Positions 8,532 to 18,761 are shown, counted from the stretch's first letter. The stretch: 64,000 bases of DNA from Sulfuricurvum sp. 17-40-25 (GCA_002282015.1 NCIJ01000004.1:47609-111608), one strand, 5' to 3'. Made by a program: numbers and translations. Notes: a model not told the origin generated them from the letters alone.

Positions 8532-8978
8532 ATGACTGAACGTATTACTAAAAATATGGCCAGAAATATTTACTTTGGCGGGGGGCTTTTTGCGATTTTG
8601 CTCTTTACTGGGCTCACTGTGGATACAGTGCAAAAAATTCCAAAATTAAGCCATGATGACACGATTACCCAATCGGTCGCTTTGGGAAAAAAAGTATGGG
8701 AAAATAACAACTGTGTTGGCTGTCATACGATAATGGGTGAAGGTGCCTATTATGCTCCTGAGCTTGGCAATGCTTTCCCTCGTTTGGGCGCAAACGATGA
8801 GCAAGCCTTTAAGACCTATTTAGCAGGATGGATGGCAGCTCAACCGCTACAAACTCCTAACAGACGAAAAATGCCGCAGTTTAATCTAACCCCGGCGCAA
8901 GTCACCAATCTAGCAGACTTTTTGATTTGGACATCACGTGTCAATAATCAAGAGTGGCCGCCAAACATAAAAGGATAA
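8532..8978 (+). CDS. norC: nitric oxide reductase cytochrome c subunit
   Basis: NorC passes electrons from periplasmic carriers to NorB. It has one N-terminal membrane anchor (about residues 12-30) and a periplasmic monohaem cytochrome c domain, with the haem motif CVGCH at residues 61-65 and the likely axial Met114 in 'RRKMPQF'. Its length, 148 residues, is normal for NorC, and 'GEGAYYAPELGN' and 'FLIWTSRVNNQEWPP' are family-typical. norB follows 9 bases later. The start has an AGGAG site 6 bases upstream and sits directly after the tandem operator-like repeats. Confidence 0.95.
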   Translation: MTERITKNMARNIYFGGGLFAILLFTGLTVDTVQKIPKLSHDDTITQSVALGKKVWENNNCVGCHTIMGEGAYYAPELGNAFPRLGANDEQAFKTYLAGWMAAQPLQTPNRRKMPQFNLTPAQVTNLADFLIWTSRVNNQEWPPNIKG

Positions 8979-10370
<1,392 letters not shown>

Positions 10371-12134
10371 ATGGATGAATTTGTCGGTAAATTTTGGGAT
10401 CGTTATATCACCAAAAAAGCGTCTCGTCTTTTTAAAGACGAAGCCGTCGTTTTTGGCAGTAACACAAAAGCGTTCAAAATCTTTTATCACCTCTTAGGGG
10501 GTGAAAAAGGAAAAGAGCTTCATATCACCGACAAAAGATCCATCAAAACCTCACAAACACTTCTGGAAAAGTTTTCAGGAACCGGTAATACTTTTTTTCG
10601 TGCTTGGCAAGATGAAAAGGGGATCTATCTACCTGCCTCTTTAAGCTATTTTCCTCTTAAACACCATAATGAGATGCACTATTATTGGCTGATTGCTATG
10701 TTAACCAAAGTGACTATTACGAGCCAAAATATCGTGAGTGACAATACAAAAGCAGCCCAATACCTCATAAAAAAATACGCCGGTTTTCACGAATTCTATA
10801 CCTATGCGGACTCTTTTATAAGAAGTAATTACCCTGAATTATCCACCGATGAATCTTCGAGTGAAGACTCATCAGCCGATACTTATCCCAACCCACTATG
10901 GATTTATCCCTCACTCTCTGGCAAGAACAAACTCCTTGATTTCGATGACCAAGAGCCCCTGCGACAACCCGATGAAGCAAACAAAACCGAAACCTTGAGC
11001 ATGAAAAAAAAATCCGAACAGATCGATGACACCAAAGAGACGGATGGACTGTTACTCTTTTTACCCGAATCGATTATGAGCTTTATGGAACAAGTACGGG
11101 TAGATCGGCAAGAAAACGACAGCTTCGACGAAGATGCCCTCTATAATGCCGAAGACTTGGAGGAGATAACGCTGGGGCAAAAAGATGCCAATCTCTCGTC
11201 GAGAATCAAAATGGACTTGGATATATCCGCTAACAGCATTGAGCACTATCCATTGGGAAAAGGGCATTTAATCGATGAATGGGATTATAAAAAAGAGATC
11301 TACCTCAAAAACTATGTATGCATAAAACCCTTTATATCTCTGGGAATCGAACCCATCGCATTGCCAAAACGTCTCCTAAAGATGATGAAAAAAATCCAAA
11401 GCGAACTGGATCTCATGGAGCTTGACCGTATCAAACGCGACAACCTCCCCTACGGCGATGAGATCAATCTCGACACATGGATCGATTACAAAGGACATCA
11501 AAATCACTCCAACCATCCGCAACGATTTTTTCAGACCTATGAAAAGAAGATGAGAGATATGGCAACTTTGATACTAGCCGATGTTTCCCTCTCCACGGAA
11601 GCTGGGATAACCCAAGAGATCCGTGTTATCGATACGATACAAGATGCTTTGATGGTATTTGCCGAGTCTTTGCACCGTCTTCAAGATCGATTTGCTATCT
11701 ACACCTTCTCCTCCATCAAAAATACCAAAGTGAATTTTCACATCATCAAAAATTTTAACGAAAAATACAGTGACACAATACGTGGCCGCATTGATGCTAT
11801 AAAGCCAGGATACTACACCCGTATGGGTGCCGCCATACGAGAAAGTGCCAAAATACTAGACAAACAGCAAAGTGCCAACAAGCTTCTTCTGATTCTAAGT
11901 GATGGAAAACCCAATGATGTCGATCGGTACGATGGACGATACGGTATCGAAGATACTAAAAAAGCAATCGAAGAAGCCAAACAAAAGGGGATCACCCCTT
12001 TTTGCATCACCATCGATCTCGATGCCAAAGAGTACCTCCCCTATTTATTTGGAAGAAACTCCTATGCGGTAATACGAGATGCCCAAAAACTTCCCAAACT
12101 TTTACCCGAAATCTATATGAATCTGACGAAATAA
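10371..12134 (+). CDS. norD: NorD-type protein with C-terminal von Willebrand A domain
   Basis: NorD works with the AAA+ protein NorQ to mature nitric oxide reductase, probably to insert its non-haem iron. The first 380 or so residues are poorly conserved and include an acidic stretch (about 160-290). The C-terminal VWA domain has the metal-ion-dependent adhesion site 'DVSLST' at about residue 403, a later Thr in 'YTRMGAAIRES', and 'LLLILSDGKPND'. The length of 587 residues fits NorD. Its ATG directly abuts the norB TAA and norQ follows after 9 bases, so C-B-D-Q form one operon. Confidence 0.9.
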   Translation: MDEFVGKFWDRYITKKASRLFKDEAVVFGSNTKAFKIFYHLLGGEKGKELHITDKRSIKTSQTLLEKFSGTGNTFFRAWQDEKGIYLPASLSYFPLKHHNEMHYYWLIAMLTKVTITSQNIVSDNTKAAQYLIKKYAGFHEFYTYADSFIRSNYPELSTDESSSEDSSADTYPNPLWIYPSLSGKNKLLDFDDQEPLRQPDEANKTETLSMKKKSEQIDDTKETDGLLLFLPESIMSFMEQVRVDRQENDSFDEDALYNAEDLEEITLGQKDANLSSRIKMDLDISANSIEHYPLGKGHLIDEWDYKKEIYLKNYVCIKPFISLGIEPIALPKRLLKMMKKIQSELDLMELDRIKRDNLPYGDEINLDTWIDYKGHQNHSNHPQRFFQTYEKKMRDMATLILADVSLSTEAGITQEIRVIDTIQDALMVFAESLHRLQDRFAIYTFSSIKNTKVNFHIIKNFNEKYSDTIRGRIDAIKPGYYTRMGAAIRESAKILDKQQSANKLLLILSDGKPNDVDRYDGRYGIEDTKKAIEEAKQKGITPFCITIDLDAKEYLPYLFGRNSYAVIRDAQKLPKLLPEIYMNLTK

Positions 12135-12143
12135 AGGAACACT

Positions 12144-12935
12144 ATGTCAAAAACGTACTATTTACCCCAATCAAACGAAGTCGAGCTTTTTAAGGCCGCA
12201 GAGCGAATGAATCTCCCTATTTTGATCAAAGGGCCCACGGGTTGCGGAAAAACACGTTTTATCGAAGCCATGGGCGAAGAACTGGGACGCGAAGTCACTA
12301 CCGTAGTGTGTCATGATGATCTCAGCGCTGCGGACTTGATAGGTCGTCACCTCATCGATGAAAACGGAACCTACTGGCAAGACGGTCCGCTCACCAAAGC
12401 GGTACGAAACGGAGGGATCTGTTATCTCGACGAGATTATCGAAGCGCGCAAAGACACAACGGTTATCTTGCATTCGTTGGCCGATTATCGCAGAGTCTTA
12501 CCCATTGACCGAACGGGTGAAGTCATCATGGCTCATCCTGATTTCATGCTGGTTGTCTCGTATAATCCCGGATATCAAAACGTCCTAAAAGGGATGAAGC
12601 CCAGTACCAAACAGCGCTTTATTTCACTAAGTTTTGACTATCCAAAAGCCGACATAGAAAAAGAGATACTGATCAAAGAAAGCGGAGTGGATGAAAAAAC
12701 AGCTCAAAAGTTAGTGACTATCGCAGGAGAGATTCGCCAACTAAGCGACAGTGATATCCAAGAAGCGGTATCCACACGTCTTCTCATCTATGCCGGTAAG
12801 TTGATTGTACAAGGGTTTGATCCCTATCAAGCATGCATCCACTCGATAGTAGAATCGCTCAGTGATGAAGAAGATGTCTTGGAAGTACTTGAGAAACTCA
12901 TTGCTTTGCATTTTACAAAAAGCGTGTCGCTCTAA
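12144..12935 (+). CDS. norQ: NorQ/CbbQ-type AAA+ ATPase
   Basis: A MoxR/CbbQ-class AAA+ ATPase of 263 residues, the partner of NorD. Walker A is GPTGCGKT at residues 30-37, and Walker B lies in 'GGICYLDEI' at about 92-100. Family motifs 'LIGRHL', 'WQDGPLTKAVRNGG' and 'SYNPGYQ' are present, and the C-terminal CbbQ_C-type region ends the protein. ATP hydrolysis is thought to remodel apo-NOR during metal insertion. It is the last gene of the nor operon and converges on the Rrf2 gene, with two bases between the stop codons. Confidence 0.92.
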   Translation: MSKTYYLPQSNEVELFKAAERMNLPILIKGPTGCGKTRFIEAMGEELGREVTTVVCHDDLSAADLIGRHLIDENGTYWQDGPLTKAVRNGGICYLDEIIEARKDTTVILHSLADYRRVLPIDRTGEVIMAHPDFMLVVSYNPGYQNVLKGMKPSTKQRFISLSFDYPKADIEKEILIKESGVDEKTAQKLVTIAGEIRQLSDSDIQEAVSTRLLIYAGKLIVQGFDPYQACIHSIVESLSDEEDVLEVLEKLIALHFTKSVSL

Positions 12936-12937
12936 GA

Positions 12938-13351
12938 CTATAGTTTGGTCTCTCGATTTTGGATTAGAGATGCCAATGTTGTCGTACTCAGCATGGTTTC
13001 AATCATCTCTTTGGGTTGTACCCACTGATCGTGCAAAGCACAGGGATTGGAAGCGTCGCATTTATCAAAGCCCAAAATACAGCGCTCATGATCAAGAGAT
13101 TCCCCAATAGCTTCGAGGATGTCGCACAGATAAATATCGCTGGCATCTCTGGCTAAACTCAGCCCTCCCTCTCGTCCTCTAGAAGCATTCACCAGCCCTT
13201 TTTTAGCCAGTTCAGTCATCATTTTGGTGAGATATTTATACGGAAGATTCAGTTCTTGATGCAACACATTAACGGAGTGAGAACTTTCATCATGCCGATG
13301 CAAATAAGCCAATACTCGAATAGCGTATTCCGCTGTTTTGGAAAAGTGCAT
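12938..13351 (-). CDS. Rrf2 family regulator with three-cysteine Fe-S motif
   Basis: A 137-residue winged-helix regulator. The N-terminus 'MHFSKTAEYAIRVLAYL', 'LPYKYLTKMMTELAKKGLV' and 'GREGGLSLAR' are classic Rrf2 signatures. Cys91, Cys98 and Cys104 (C-X6-C-X5-C) correspond to the Fe-S ligands of NsrR/IscR-type members. Next to norCBDQ and globins, an NsrR-like nitric oxide sensor is the likeliest reading, but the cysteine spacing alone does not separate NsrR from IscR or other Rrf2 proteins. A ribosome-binding site (GAGGAG) precedes the ATG, and an inverted repeat 17 bases upstream may be its own operator. Confidence 0.88.
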   Translation of the reverse strand: MHFSKTAEYAIRVLAYLHRHDESSHSVNVLHQELNLPYKYLTKMMTELAKKGLVNASRGREGGLSLARDASDIYLCDILEAIGESLDHERCILGFDKCDASNPCALHDQWVQPKEMIETMLSTTTLASLIQNRETKL

Positions 13352-13368
13352 AAAGTCTCCTCTGGGTT

Positions 13369-13400
13369 AAATAAGTATTGTAGTGAAATTGTACTTATTT
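13369..13400. promoter_or_regulatory. perfect 9-base inverted repeat upstream of the Rrf2 gene
   Basis: AAATAAGTA at 13369-13377 is matched by TACTTATTT at 13392-13400, with 14 bases between. It fills the 43-base gap between the Rrf2 gene and the globin-coupled sensor gene, both on the minus strand, and covers the stop codon of the latter. It could be an Rrf2 operator or a weak hairpin. On the minus strand the spacer reads CAATTTCACTAC, partly like the CAATTACTAC of the norC repeats. Confidence 0.4.
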
Positions 13401-14309
13401 GGGTGCAATGACATTCTCTCGTTTTGCTCCAACAAGCCAATAGGCAACTGCTAACCCTACAATAACGGCACCAATCACCAAAAGCTCATCACTTTTATCC
13501 GAAGATAGTGAATAAATCAATACTTTTCGAATCAAGGCGGCCATGGCAAGCATGATAAAAGCCCCTATGGCAAATCCTTTGCCTTGTAAATGTTGGATCT
13601 CTTCATGGATCAACTCAATAGCCGCCCACAACACCAGTAAGCTTCCCAAGACGGTTAATATCCCTTTCTCGATTCCAATATCCGAGGCGAAAAGAAGATA
13701 AATATCGTAAATAAATAAACCGATTGCAAAGAAAGCCACGAGGGCCAATGCTCCCGCGAGTAAAAAATTAATATACGACGTAAACTTTTTGAGATTCGAA
13801 AGAATCGCTCTTTCAAATTTTGACATGGACAAAAATTTACTTAACTCTTCCTCTCGATACGAACTCGTAAGGGCATCGAGATTGATATCGATGATTTTTT
13901 CGATGGCTTGGATCTCTTTTACATGTCGTTCTTTTTCAATAAAGGTATCTTCAATGTTTTTTAACGCAAACGTGCGCACATAGGTGAAGGCTGCATTGAC
14001 ATAGTGCGTTGGTAAGCCCAATCGTACATGAACTTCGCCTATTTTGTATAAACTCGTAAAATACAGCATGTCGTATTTACCGCAAAAGAGATTTACAAAC
14101 CACTCTTTTATTTTTTCGCGATGATGGGAAATGATTGCTTTGTTTTTTAAAAATGTAGCAGTAGCACCAAAGCCCCAGATATAATCGTAAAATCCATCCA
14201 AAAACTCCTCAGTAAGTGCTTCCATTTGTGGTTTCAGTCCCAACAAAATAGCGGAGTCTTCATCGGTAAATTTGTAATGTTCTTTGAGACTTATATATTG
14301 TTGTTGCAT
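13395..14309 (-). CDS. globin-coupled sensor fused to a PsiE-like membrane domain
   Basis: A 304-residue protein with two parts. Residues 1-165 look like a protoglobin sensor domain, with the likely proximal haem ligand His94 in 'YKIGEVHVRLGLPTHYV' and aromatic residues typical of the fold. Residues 180-300 form four membrane helices resembling the PsiE family (phosphate-starvation-inducible), with 'AAIELIHEEIQ' in the loop. No kinase, cyclase or methyl-accepting domain follows, which sets it apart from common globin-coupled sensors. It lies between the Rrf2 regulator and the single-domain globin gene, which points to O2 or NO sensing. The output of the PsiE-like part is unknown. Confidence 0.8.
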   Translation of the reverse strand: MQQQYISLKEHYKFTDEDSAILLGLKPQMEALTEEFLDGFYDYIWGFGATATFLKNKAIISHHREKIKEWFVNLFCGKYDMLYFTSLYKIGEVHVRLGLPTHYVNAAFTYVRTFALKNIEDTFIEKERHVKEIQAIEKIIDINLDALTSSYREEELSKFLSMSKFERAILSNLKKFTSYINFLLAGALALVAFFAIGLFIYDIYLLFASDIGIEKGILTVLGSLLVLWAAIELIHEEIQHLQGKGFAIGAFIMLAMAALIRKVLIYSLSSDKSDELLVIGAVIVGLAVAYWLVGAKRENVIAPK

Positions 14310-14427
14310 TTTTATACCTTAAAAAAAATTTACACATACTTTTTATTGTATACTAATCCCTCGTATTATAACCATACATATTCCTTACCCCATTATTAAA
14401 AGAAAAATATAATCGAAAAAGAATATA

Positions 14428-14446
14428 CTATAAAAGAGTAGTAATT
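14428..14446 (-). promoter_or_regulatory. operator-like site in the globin promoter, related to the norC repeats
   Basis: On the plus strand the site reads CTATAAAAGAGTAGTAATT. The reverse complement therefore begins AATTACTAC and shares AATTACTAC-N6-TAG with both norC repeats. It ends one base before a TATAAT box and so would overlap the RNA polymerase site. The orientation is opposite to the norC copies. This is a visual match of about 13 fixed positions, not a statistical test. Confidence 0.5.
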
Positions 14447-14447
14447 A

Positions 14448-14453
14448 TATAAT
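14448..14453 (+). promoter_or_regulatory. putative -10 box (TATAAT) of the globin gene
   Basis: A perfect TATAAT stands 26 bases before the globin start codon and directly after the operator-like site at 14428-14446. The ribosome-binding site AGGAG follows at 14471-14475. No clear -35 box is seen. Confidence 0.5.
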
Positions 14454-14479
14454 ACGTTAATTTAAAATCAGGAGTTACC

Positions 14480-14908
14480 ATGAGCTTATCGTCAGAAACT
14501 ATCGCGATTGTCAAAGAAACCATCCCTTTGATCAACAAAGAAGCAGAAAACGTTACTTCACGTATGTATGAGATTTTGTTTTCAAAATATCCTGAGACAA
14601 AACCTATGTTCGACAATGCCGCTAGCGATCAACACAAAAAACTCGCAGGTGCAATCGCTGCATTTGCAGGTAATATCGACAACCTTGCGGTATTGGGTGC
14701 TGCGGTTGAAAAAATGGCACAATCCCATGTCATGACACAGGTTAAACCAGCTCACTACCCGATGGTTGCTGATGCACTCATCACGGCAATGGGTGACGTA
14801 TTGGGCGAAGCATTTACTGATGCTCGTAAAAACGCATGGGTTGAAGCCTATACCTTTTTAGCCAATATCCTAATGCAGCGCGAGCAAGAGCTCTATGCAC
14901 AACGATAA
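14480..14908 (+). CDS. single-domain haemoglobin of the Cgb type
   Basis: A 142-residue haem globin without a reductase domain, resembling Campylobacter Cgb and the haem domain of flavohaemoglobins. 'YEILFSKYPETKPMF' carries the B-helix Tyr30 expected for NO dioxygenation, and 'AQSHVMTQVKPAHYPMVADAL' contains the proximal His83. Cgb converts NO with O2 to nitrate and protects against nitrosative stress. The gene follows a promoter with a site like those of norC, and its end overlaps the HPP gene by 14 bases, so the two are coupled. The partner reductase is not in the window. Confidence 0.92.
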   Translation: MSLSSETIAIVKETIPLINKEAENVTSRMYEILFSKYPETKPMFDNAASDQHKKLAGAIAAFAGNIDNLAVLGAAVEKMAQSHVMTQVKPAHYPMVADALITAMGDVLGEAFTDARKNAWVEAYTFLANILMQREQELYAQR

Positions 14909-15368
14909 TCACACTAAAAAAAGACTTCTGCACATAGCAGAAAGCATCATTGCAGGTGTTGGTGCGCTCATTGGGCTCTCTTTTATCGGCCTAATAGCCC
15001 AAAGCGCCCATATGATGATGATTATTGCCCCTTTTGGGGCGACTGCCGTGCTTCTTTTCAGTGCACCCAACAGCCCTTTTTCACATCCATTAAATGTTTT
15101 TGGCGGATACTTTATCTCAAGTGTGATAGGTGCTGTGGTATTGACCTATACAGACGCGCAATGGCTCCCCATAGCAATCGGGCTTGGTCTGGTTATCATG
15201 CTCATGCATGGGTTTAGGGTTATTCATCCCCCTGCCGGCGCCAATTTTTTAATCGTGACACAGGGTCATCTTACTCTTTACCTAATGGAACCCCTTATAA
15301 TTGGATTGATTACTTTGGTCATAGTCGGTATGAGCGTTCAGCGTATCAAGCAAAAATTCTTGACGTAG
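14895..15368 (+). CDS. HPP family integral membrane protein
   Basis: A 157-residue protein with about four to five membrane helices. It contains the motif that names the family in 'RVIHPPAGANFLIVTQGH', and a first conserved loop 'IIAPFGATAVLLFSAPNSPFSHPLNVFGG'. Some HPP proteins in plants and cyanobacteria have been linked to nitrite transport; bacterial members are mostly uncharacterised. The start codon lies inside the end of the globin gene (14-base overlap), so expression should follow the globin. A role in moving nitrite or nitrate made during NO detoxification is inference. Confidence 0.85.
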   Translation: MHNDNHTKKRLLHIAESIIAGVGALIGLSFIGLIAQSAHMMMIIAPFGATAVLLFSAPNSPFSHPLNVFGGYFISSVIGAVVLTYTDAQWLPIAIGLGLVIMLMHGFRVIHPPAGANFLIVTQGHLTLYLMEPLIIGLITLVIVGMSVQRIKQKFLT

Positions 15369-15429
15369 CTCAAGAACTACCGGCTGTTTTTATGCTACAC
15401 TTTTTATACTTATTAGGTGGGCTATTTTG

Positions 15430-16707
15430 ATGAAAACGACGATCCTATTTTTACTTCTTATTGGTAACCTCTTTGCCGCACCGTTAAAACTTGAGCGTGC
15501 AATTGAGATGGCACTAAACTCCAATCCACAGACACAAGTGGCACTTTTACGTATCCAAAGCTCCCAAGCCGATACTAAAGCCGCCAAAACAGCTCTGCAT
15601 CCACGTATCGATCTCAATGGGGAGTATTATCCCACCAAGACCATCGTAATGCCTACCAACGGTACGTTTTCAACGCGTCAAACCGACGCCTTTCATGCAG
15701 ATATCAGCGGGAGCTACTCCCTGTGGGATTTTGGACGAAATGACAACCTGATACAAGCAGCCCAGTATGGCAAAGAAGGAAGTGTTAGCGATAAAACCTT
15801 TGTTGAAAACAGCCTCATCGAACAAGTATGGCTACAGTACACCACCATCGCCTATTTGGAACAACTCATCGATACCGCTCGTAAGTCAGCCGAATTTTAC
15901 AAAGCACAATACACTCAAGCCGTTGCCATGCGCGAAGTGGGGTTAAAAACACAAGCCGATGAATCCAGATTCAAAGCCTCATGGCTCGAAGCCGATGATC
16001 ATCACAGTGCAGCACGCGCACAAAAAGCCAAAGCACTGATGGCATTGGAACTACTGACAGGAAGCGATGTCCCCGTAACGATAGACCAAGCTGATTTTGA
16101 TCGCCGTGCGAGTACGCTATCCATGGCAGTTGAAAATGCACCAACCTTGCGCCAAGAGCTTTCGCAAAACAATCCGCAACTCCAAAAACTCAAGCTACTC
16201 ATCCGCCGTGATAAGGCAGTGTCTGACGCGATATCCAAACAACCATATGGATCGGTTACCCTCATAGGCTCGTACGGTTATGACAATTCTCTCTCCTCCT
16301 ACGACACCTCCCAAATCGGTGTACGAGGGTCGATTCCATTGTACGATGGAGGAAAACTCGATACAGATACCCAAAAAAGCCGTATTGCCCTCTCCCTCGC
16401 GCAAAAAGAGTATGAAAACACGGAGCGAGAACTGTGGCAGGAGCTTTACGATACCATGATTGATCTCAATCGCTTCGATGAAACGATTGCGGCTAAAGAA
16501 GGTGTTATGATTGCCACCCAAAAAGCACTTACATTGATGCAAGGACGTTATGCTCAAGGCTTGGCAACCTACATCGATATTTTAGAATCTCAAAGCGTTT
16601 TGGAAAATGCACGCATTGCCCATGCCGATGCAAAGTTCCAAAGAATACGGGCATGGGTACACATGCAACGCTTATTAAACAAAGGAAATACCAATGGCAT
16701 GTTGTGA
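15430..16707 (+). CDS. TolC family outer-membrane efflux protein
   Basis: A 425-residue outer-membrane channel protein. The ATG at 15430 is preferred to the TTG just before it. A signal peptide (residues 1-17, ending in FAA) is followed by 'LERAIEMALNSNPQ', the usual TolC-family start, and by long alpha-helical repeats with coiled-coil character. 'VRGSIPLYDGGK' and 'LATYIDILESQSVLENARIAHADA' match the two halves of the OEP fold. The downstream adaptor gene overlaps its end by 14 bases, and FtsX-type permease and ATPase genes follow, so it forms the outer-membrane part of a tripartite ABC exporter. Confidence 0.9.
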   Translation: MKTTILFLLLIGNLFAAPLKLERAIEMALNSNPQTQVALLRIQSSQADTKAAKTALHPRIDLNGEYYPTKTIVMPTNGTFSTRQTDAFHADISGSYSLWDFGRNDNLIQAAQYGKEGSVSDKTFVENSLIEQVWLQYTTIAYLEQLIDTARKSAEFYKAQYTQAVAMREVGLKTQADESRFKASWLEADDHHSAARAQKAKALMALELLTGSDVPVTIDQADFDRRASTLSMAVENAPTLRQELSQNNPQLQKLKLLIRRDKAVSDAISKQPYGSVTLIGSYGYDNSLSSYDTSQIGVRGSIPLYDGGKLDTDTQKSRIALSLAQKEYENTERELWQELYDTMIDLNRFDETIAAKEGVMIATQKALTLMQGRYAQGLATYIDILESQSVLENARIAHADAKFQRIRAWVHMQRLLNKGNTNGML

Positions 16708-17632
16708 TAAAAGAAAACCCGTTCTTGCTGGAGTCGTGATTCTTGTTACGGTCGCGTTTGTTGCTTCATTGATGAAGACACCTGAACCTAAAACAGCCCA
16801 AGCAGCTAACAACCCACAAACCCAACCATCATCAAACCAAGTAAACGGAGTGGGAACCCTCGAAGCCAAAGAGGTCATCACTATTTCACCCAAAAATGCT
16901 TCTACCATCGGTACGGTGTATGCCGATGAGGGAGATCATGTTGCCAAAGGGGCGCGTTTAGCGCAAATGGAACTCTCAGAACTCAGCGGTACCAAAACCC
17001 AAAACAGTGCTATCGTCGAGAAAAGCCGTGCCCAAATGGCAGCACAAAAAGCCACTATCGAAGATATGAAAGCCAAAAAAGTATTGGCCGATGCGACATT
17101 AGCTCGTTACAAAAACCTCAGCAAAGGCGGTTTTGTCACCCAAGCAGAGCTTGACACCGTTCAAGCCTCAGCCAAAAGTGCGAATGCTGCTCTTATAAGT
17201 GCCCAAGAAGCGCTAAAACTCTCAGAGCATGAGATACAACGCGCAGTTGGATCATTGGACTCTGTAAACGCTACCATCCGCGATTATTCCTTACGTTCAC
17301 CGATCGATGGGATCATCCTTTCTCGTGAGGCCGAAGCGGGCAGTACTATAGCAGCAGGAACCCCCGTATTTAAAATCGCCAATCCAAAAAGTGTCTGGGT
17401 CAGAGCCTACATCGATGAACGCCAAAGCGCAGGTCTCAAAGTGGGGCAGGCAGCGATTGTTACCTTGCGCTCCACAGGTGATCAAAAATATCCAGGTATC
17501 GTACGCCGCATCGGTGTGGTAAGTGACCGTATCACCGAAGAGAGAGTTGTCTACATCACATTAGATACCCCTCCTGAACCTTTGTATTTGGGTGAACAAG
17601 CCGAAGTGCAGATCACACTGACCCATGATTAA
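16694..17632 (+). CDS. HlyD/MacA-like periplasmic adaptor protein
   Basis: A 312-residue membrane-fusion protein that should bridge the inner-membrane ABC permease and the TolC-like channel. An N-terminal membrane anchor (about 9-27) precedes a lipoyl/barrel-sandwich half ('GTVYADEGDHVAKGARLAQ'), a helical hairpin with coiled coil (about 95-190), the second lipoyl half ('RSPIDGIILSREAEAGSTIAAGTPVFKI') and a beta-barrel ('VWVRAYIDERQSAGLKVGQAA'). It overlaps the preceding TolC gene by 14 bases and the next gene by 8. The substrate cannot be read from sequence. Confidence 0.9.
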   Translation: MACCDKRKPVLAGVVILVTVAFVASLMKTPEPKTAQAANNPQTQPSSNQVNGVGTLEAKEVITISPKNASTIGTVYADEGDHVAKGARLAQMELSELSGTKTQNSAIVEKSRAQMAAQKATIEDMKAKKVLADATLARYKNLSKGGFVTQAELDTVQASAKSANAALISAQEALKLSEHEIQRAVGSLDSVNATIRDYSLRSPIDGIILSREAEAGSTIAAGTPVFKIANPKSVWVRAYIDERQSAGLKVGQAAIVTLRSTGDQKYPGIVRRIGVVSDRITEERVVYITLDTPPEPLYLGEQAEVQITLTHD

Positions 17633-18761
17633 TCTCGCACAACGCGATATCGCTCACTCTCTGGGAAAATTTATCACCACCGCACTGGGTGTCGGAATGC
17701 TCATCGGGGTTGTCCTCGTCATGATCGGTATTTACCGAGGGATGGTCCATGATGCGATGATCGTCCCTAACAGCATCGCTCCTGATTTATGGGTTGTGCA
17801 AAAAGACACGCTGGGACCCTTTGCCGAAAGCTCTAGGCTGCACGAAGACCTCAAATACTCCCTAAAAGGTTTTGCAAGCGTCAAAGAGGTCCATCCCCTC
17901 ACTTTTCAAAGTTTGCAAATCCCCAAAGGAGACAAACCCATTCGGGTCTATGCCCTTGGATATGAGGCTCTCAGTAAATTTACCCCGTTTACTTTAGTGC
18001 AGGGTCGTCCCATTAACATCAGGACCCAGGAGATTATCGTCGATACCAAAACAGGATTTATCCTCGGGGATAAAATTTCGCTGGGGCGTAATACCTACAC
18101 GGTGGTAGGACTAACCCACAAAGCCGTCTCTTCGGGCGGCGATCCTATGGTCTATCTCGATTTGCACGAGGCTCAGGAACTGCAATTTTTATTCAGCAAT
18201 GAACAAATTCGAAACGATAGAGCACGTGGAGCCCAAAGTGTTGCGACCGCTACAGTCAATGCATTTGCCCTGACCCTCTCTCCTGGATTTGATCCCAAAA
18301 CCGTAGCTCAAGAAATACACCGCTGGAAACATCAGGAAGTCTATACCCAAAAAGAGCAATCCGATATCCTCACCAAAAACCTCATCGAGCGTTCCGCTAA
18401 GCAAATCGGAATGTTTACGATGATCTTATTGATCGTCTCTTCGGTTATCATCTCTTTGATCATCTATACTATGACGATGGGGAAGATAAAAGAGATCGCA
18501 ATTTTAAAACTCATCGGTGCCTCCAACTTTTTGATCACCAAAATGATCGCCCAACAATCGGTTTTAATGGGGATCATTGCCTTCATCGGAGGGGCTATAT
18601 TTGCCAACGCAAGTGCCAACCACTTTCCCAAAACCGTTATCCTCATCCCCACCGACGAGCTCAAGCTTTTTGTGGTTGTCATGGTCATCAGCATTCTCGC
18701 ATCCCTGGGAGGTATCCGTTCAGCATTACGGATCGACCCTGCCAGTGCGATTGGGGGATAA
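17625..18761 (+). CDS. FtsX/MacB-like ABC transporter permease
   Basis: A 378-residue permease of the FtsX/MacB class. One membrane helix at about 18-40 is followed by a large periplasmic domain (about 45-265), then three helices near 275-298, 315-335 and 345-365. 'IKEIAILKLIGASNFLI' is the usual FtsX cytoplasmic motif. The N-terminal 'NLAQRDIAHSLGKFITTALGVGMLIGV' is DevC-like. Such permeases act as mechanotransmitters for TolC-linked export rather than as classical channels. Its stop codon directly abuts the ATPase start, giving one operon of four genes. Confidence 0.9.
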   Translation: MINLAQRDIAHSLGKFITTALGVGMLIGVVLVMIGIYRGMVHDAMIVPNSIAPDLWVVQKDTLGPFAESSRLHEDLKYSLKGFASVKEVHPLTFQSLQIPKGDKPIRVYALGYEALSKFTPFTLVQGRPINIRTQEIIVDTKTGFILGDKISLGRNTYTVVGLTHKAVSSGGDPMVYLDLHEAQELQFLFSNEQIRNDRARGAQSVATATVNAFALTLSPGFDPKTVAQEIHRWKHQEVYTQKEQSDILTKNLIERSAKQIGMFTMILLIVSSVIISLIIYTMTMGKIKEIAILKLIGASNFLITKMIAQQSVLMGIIAFIGGAIFANASANHFPKTVILIPTDELKLFVVVMVISILASLGGIRSALRIDPASAIGG

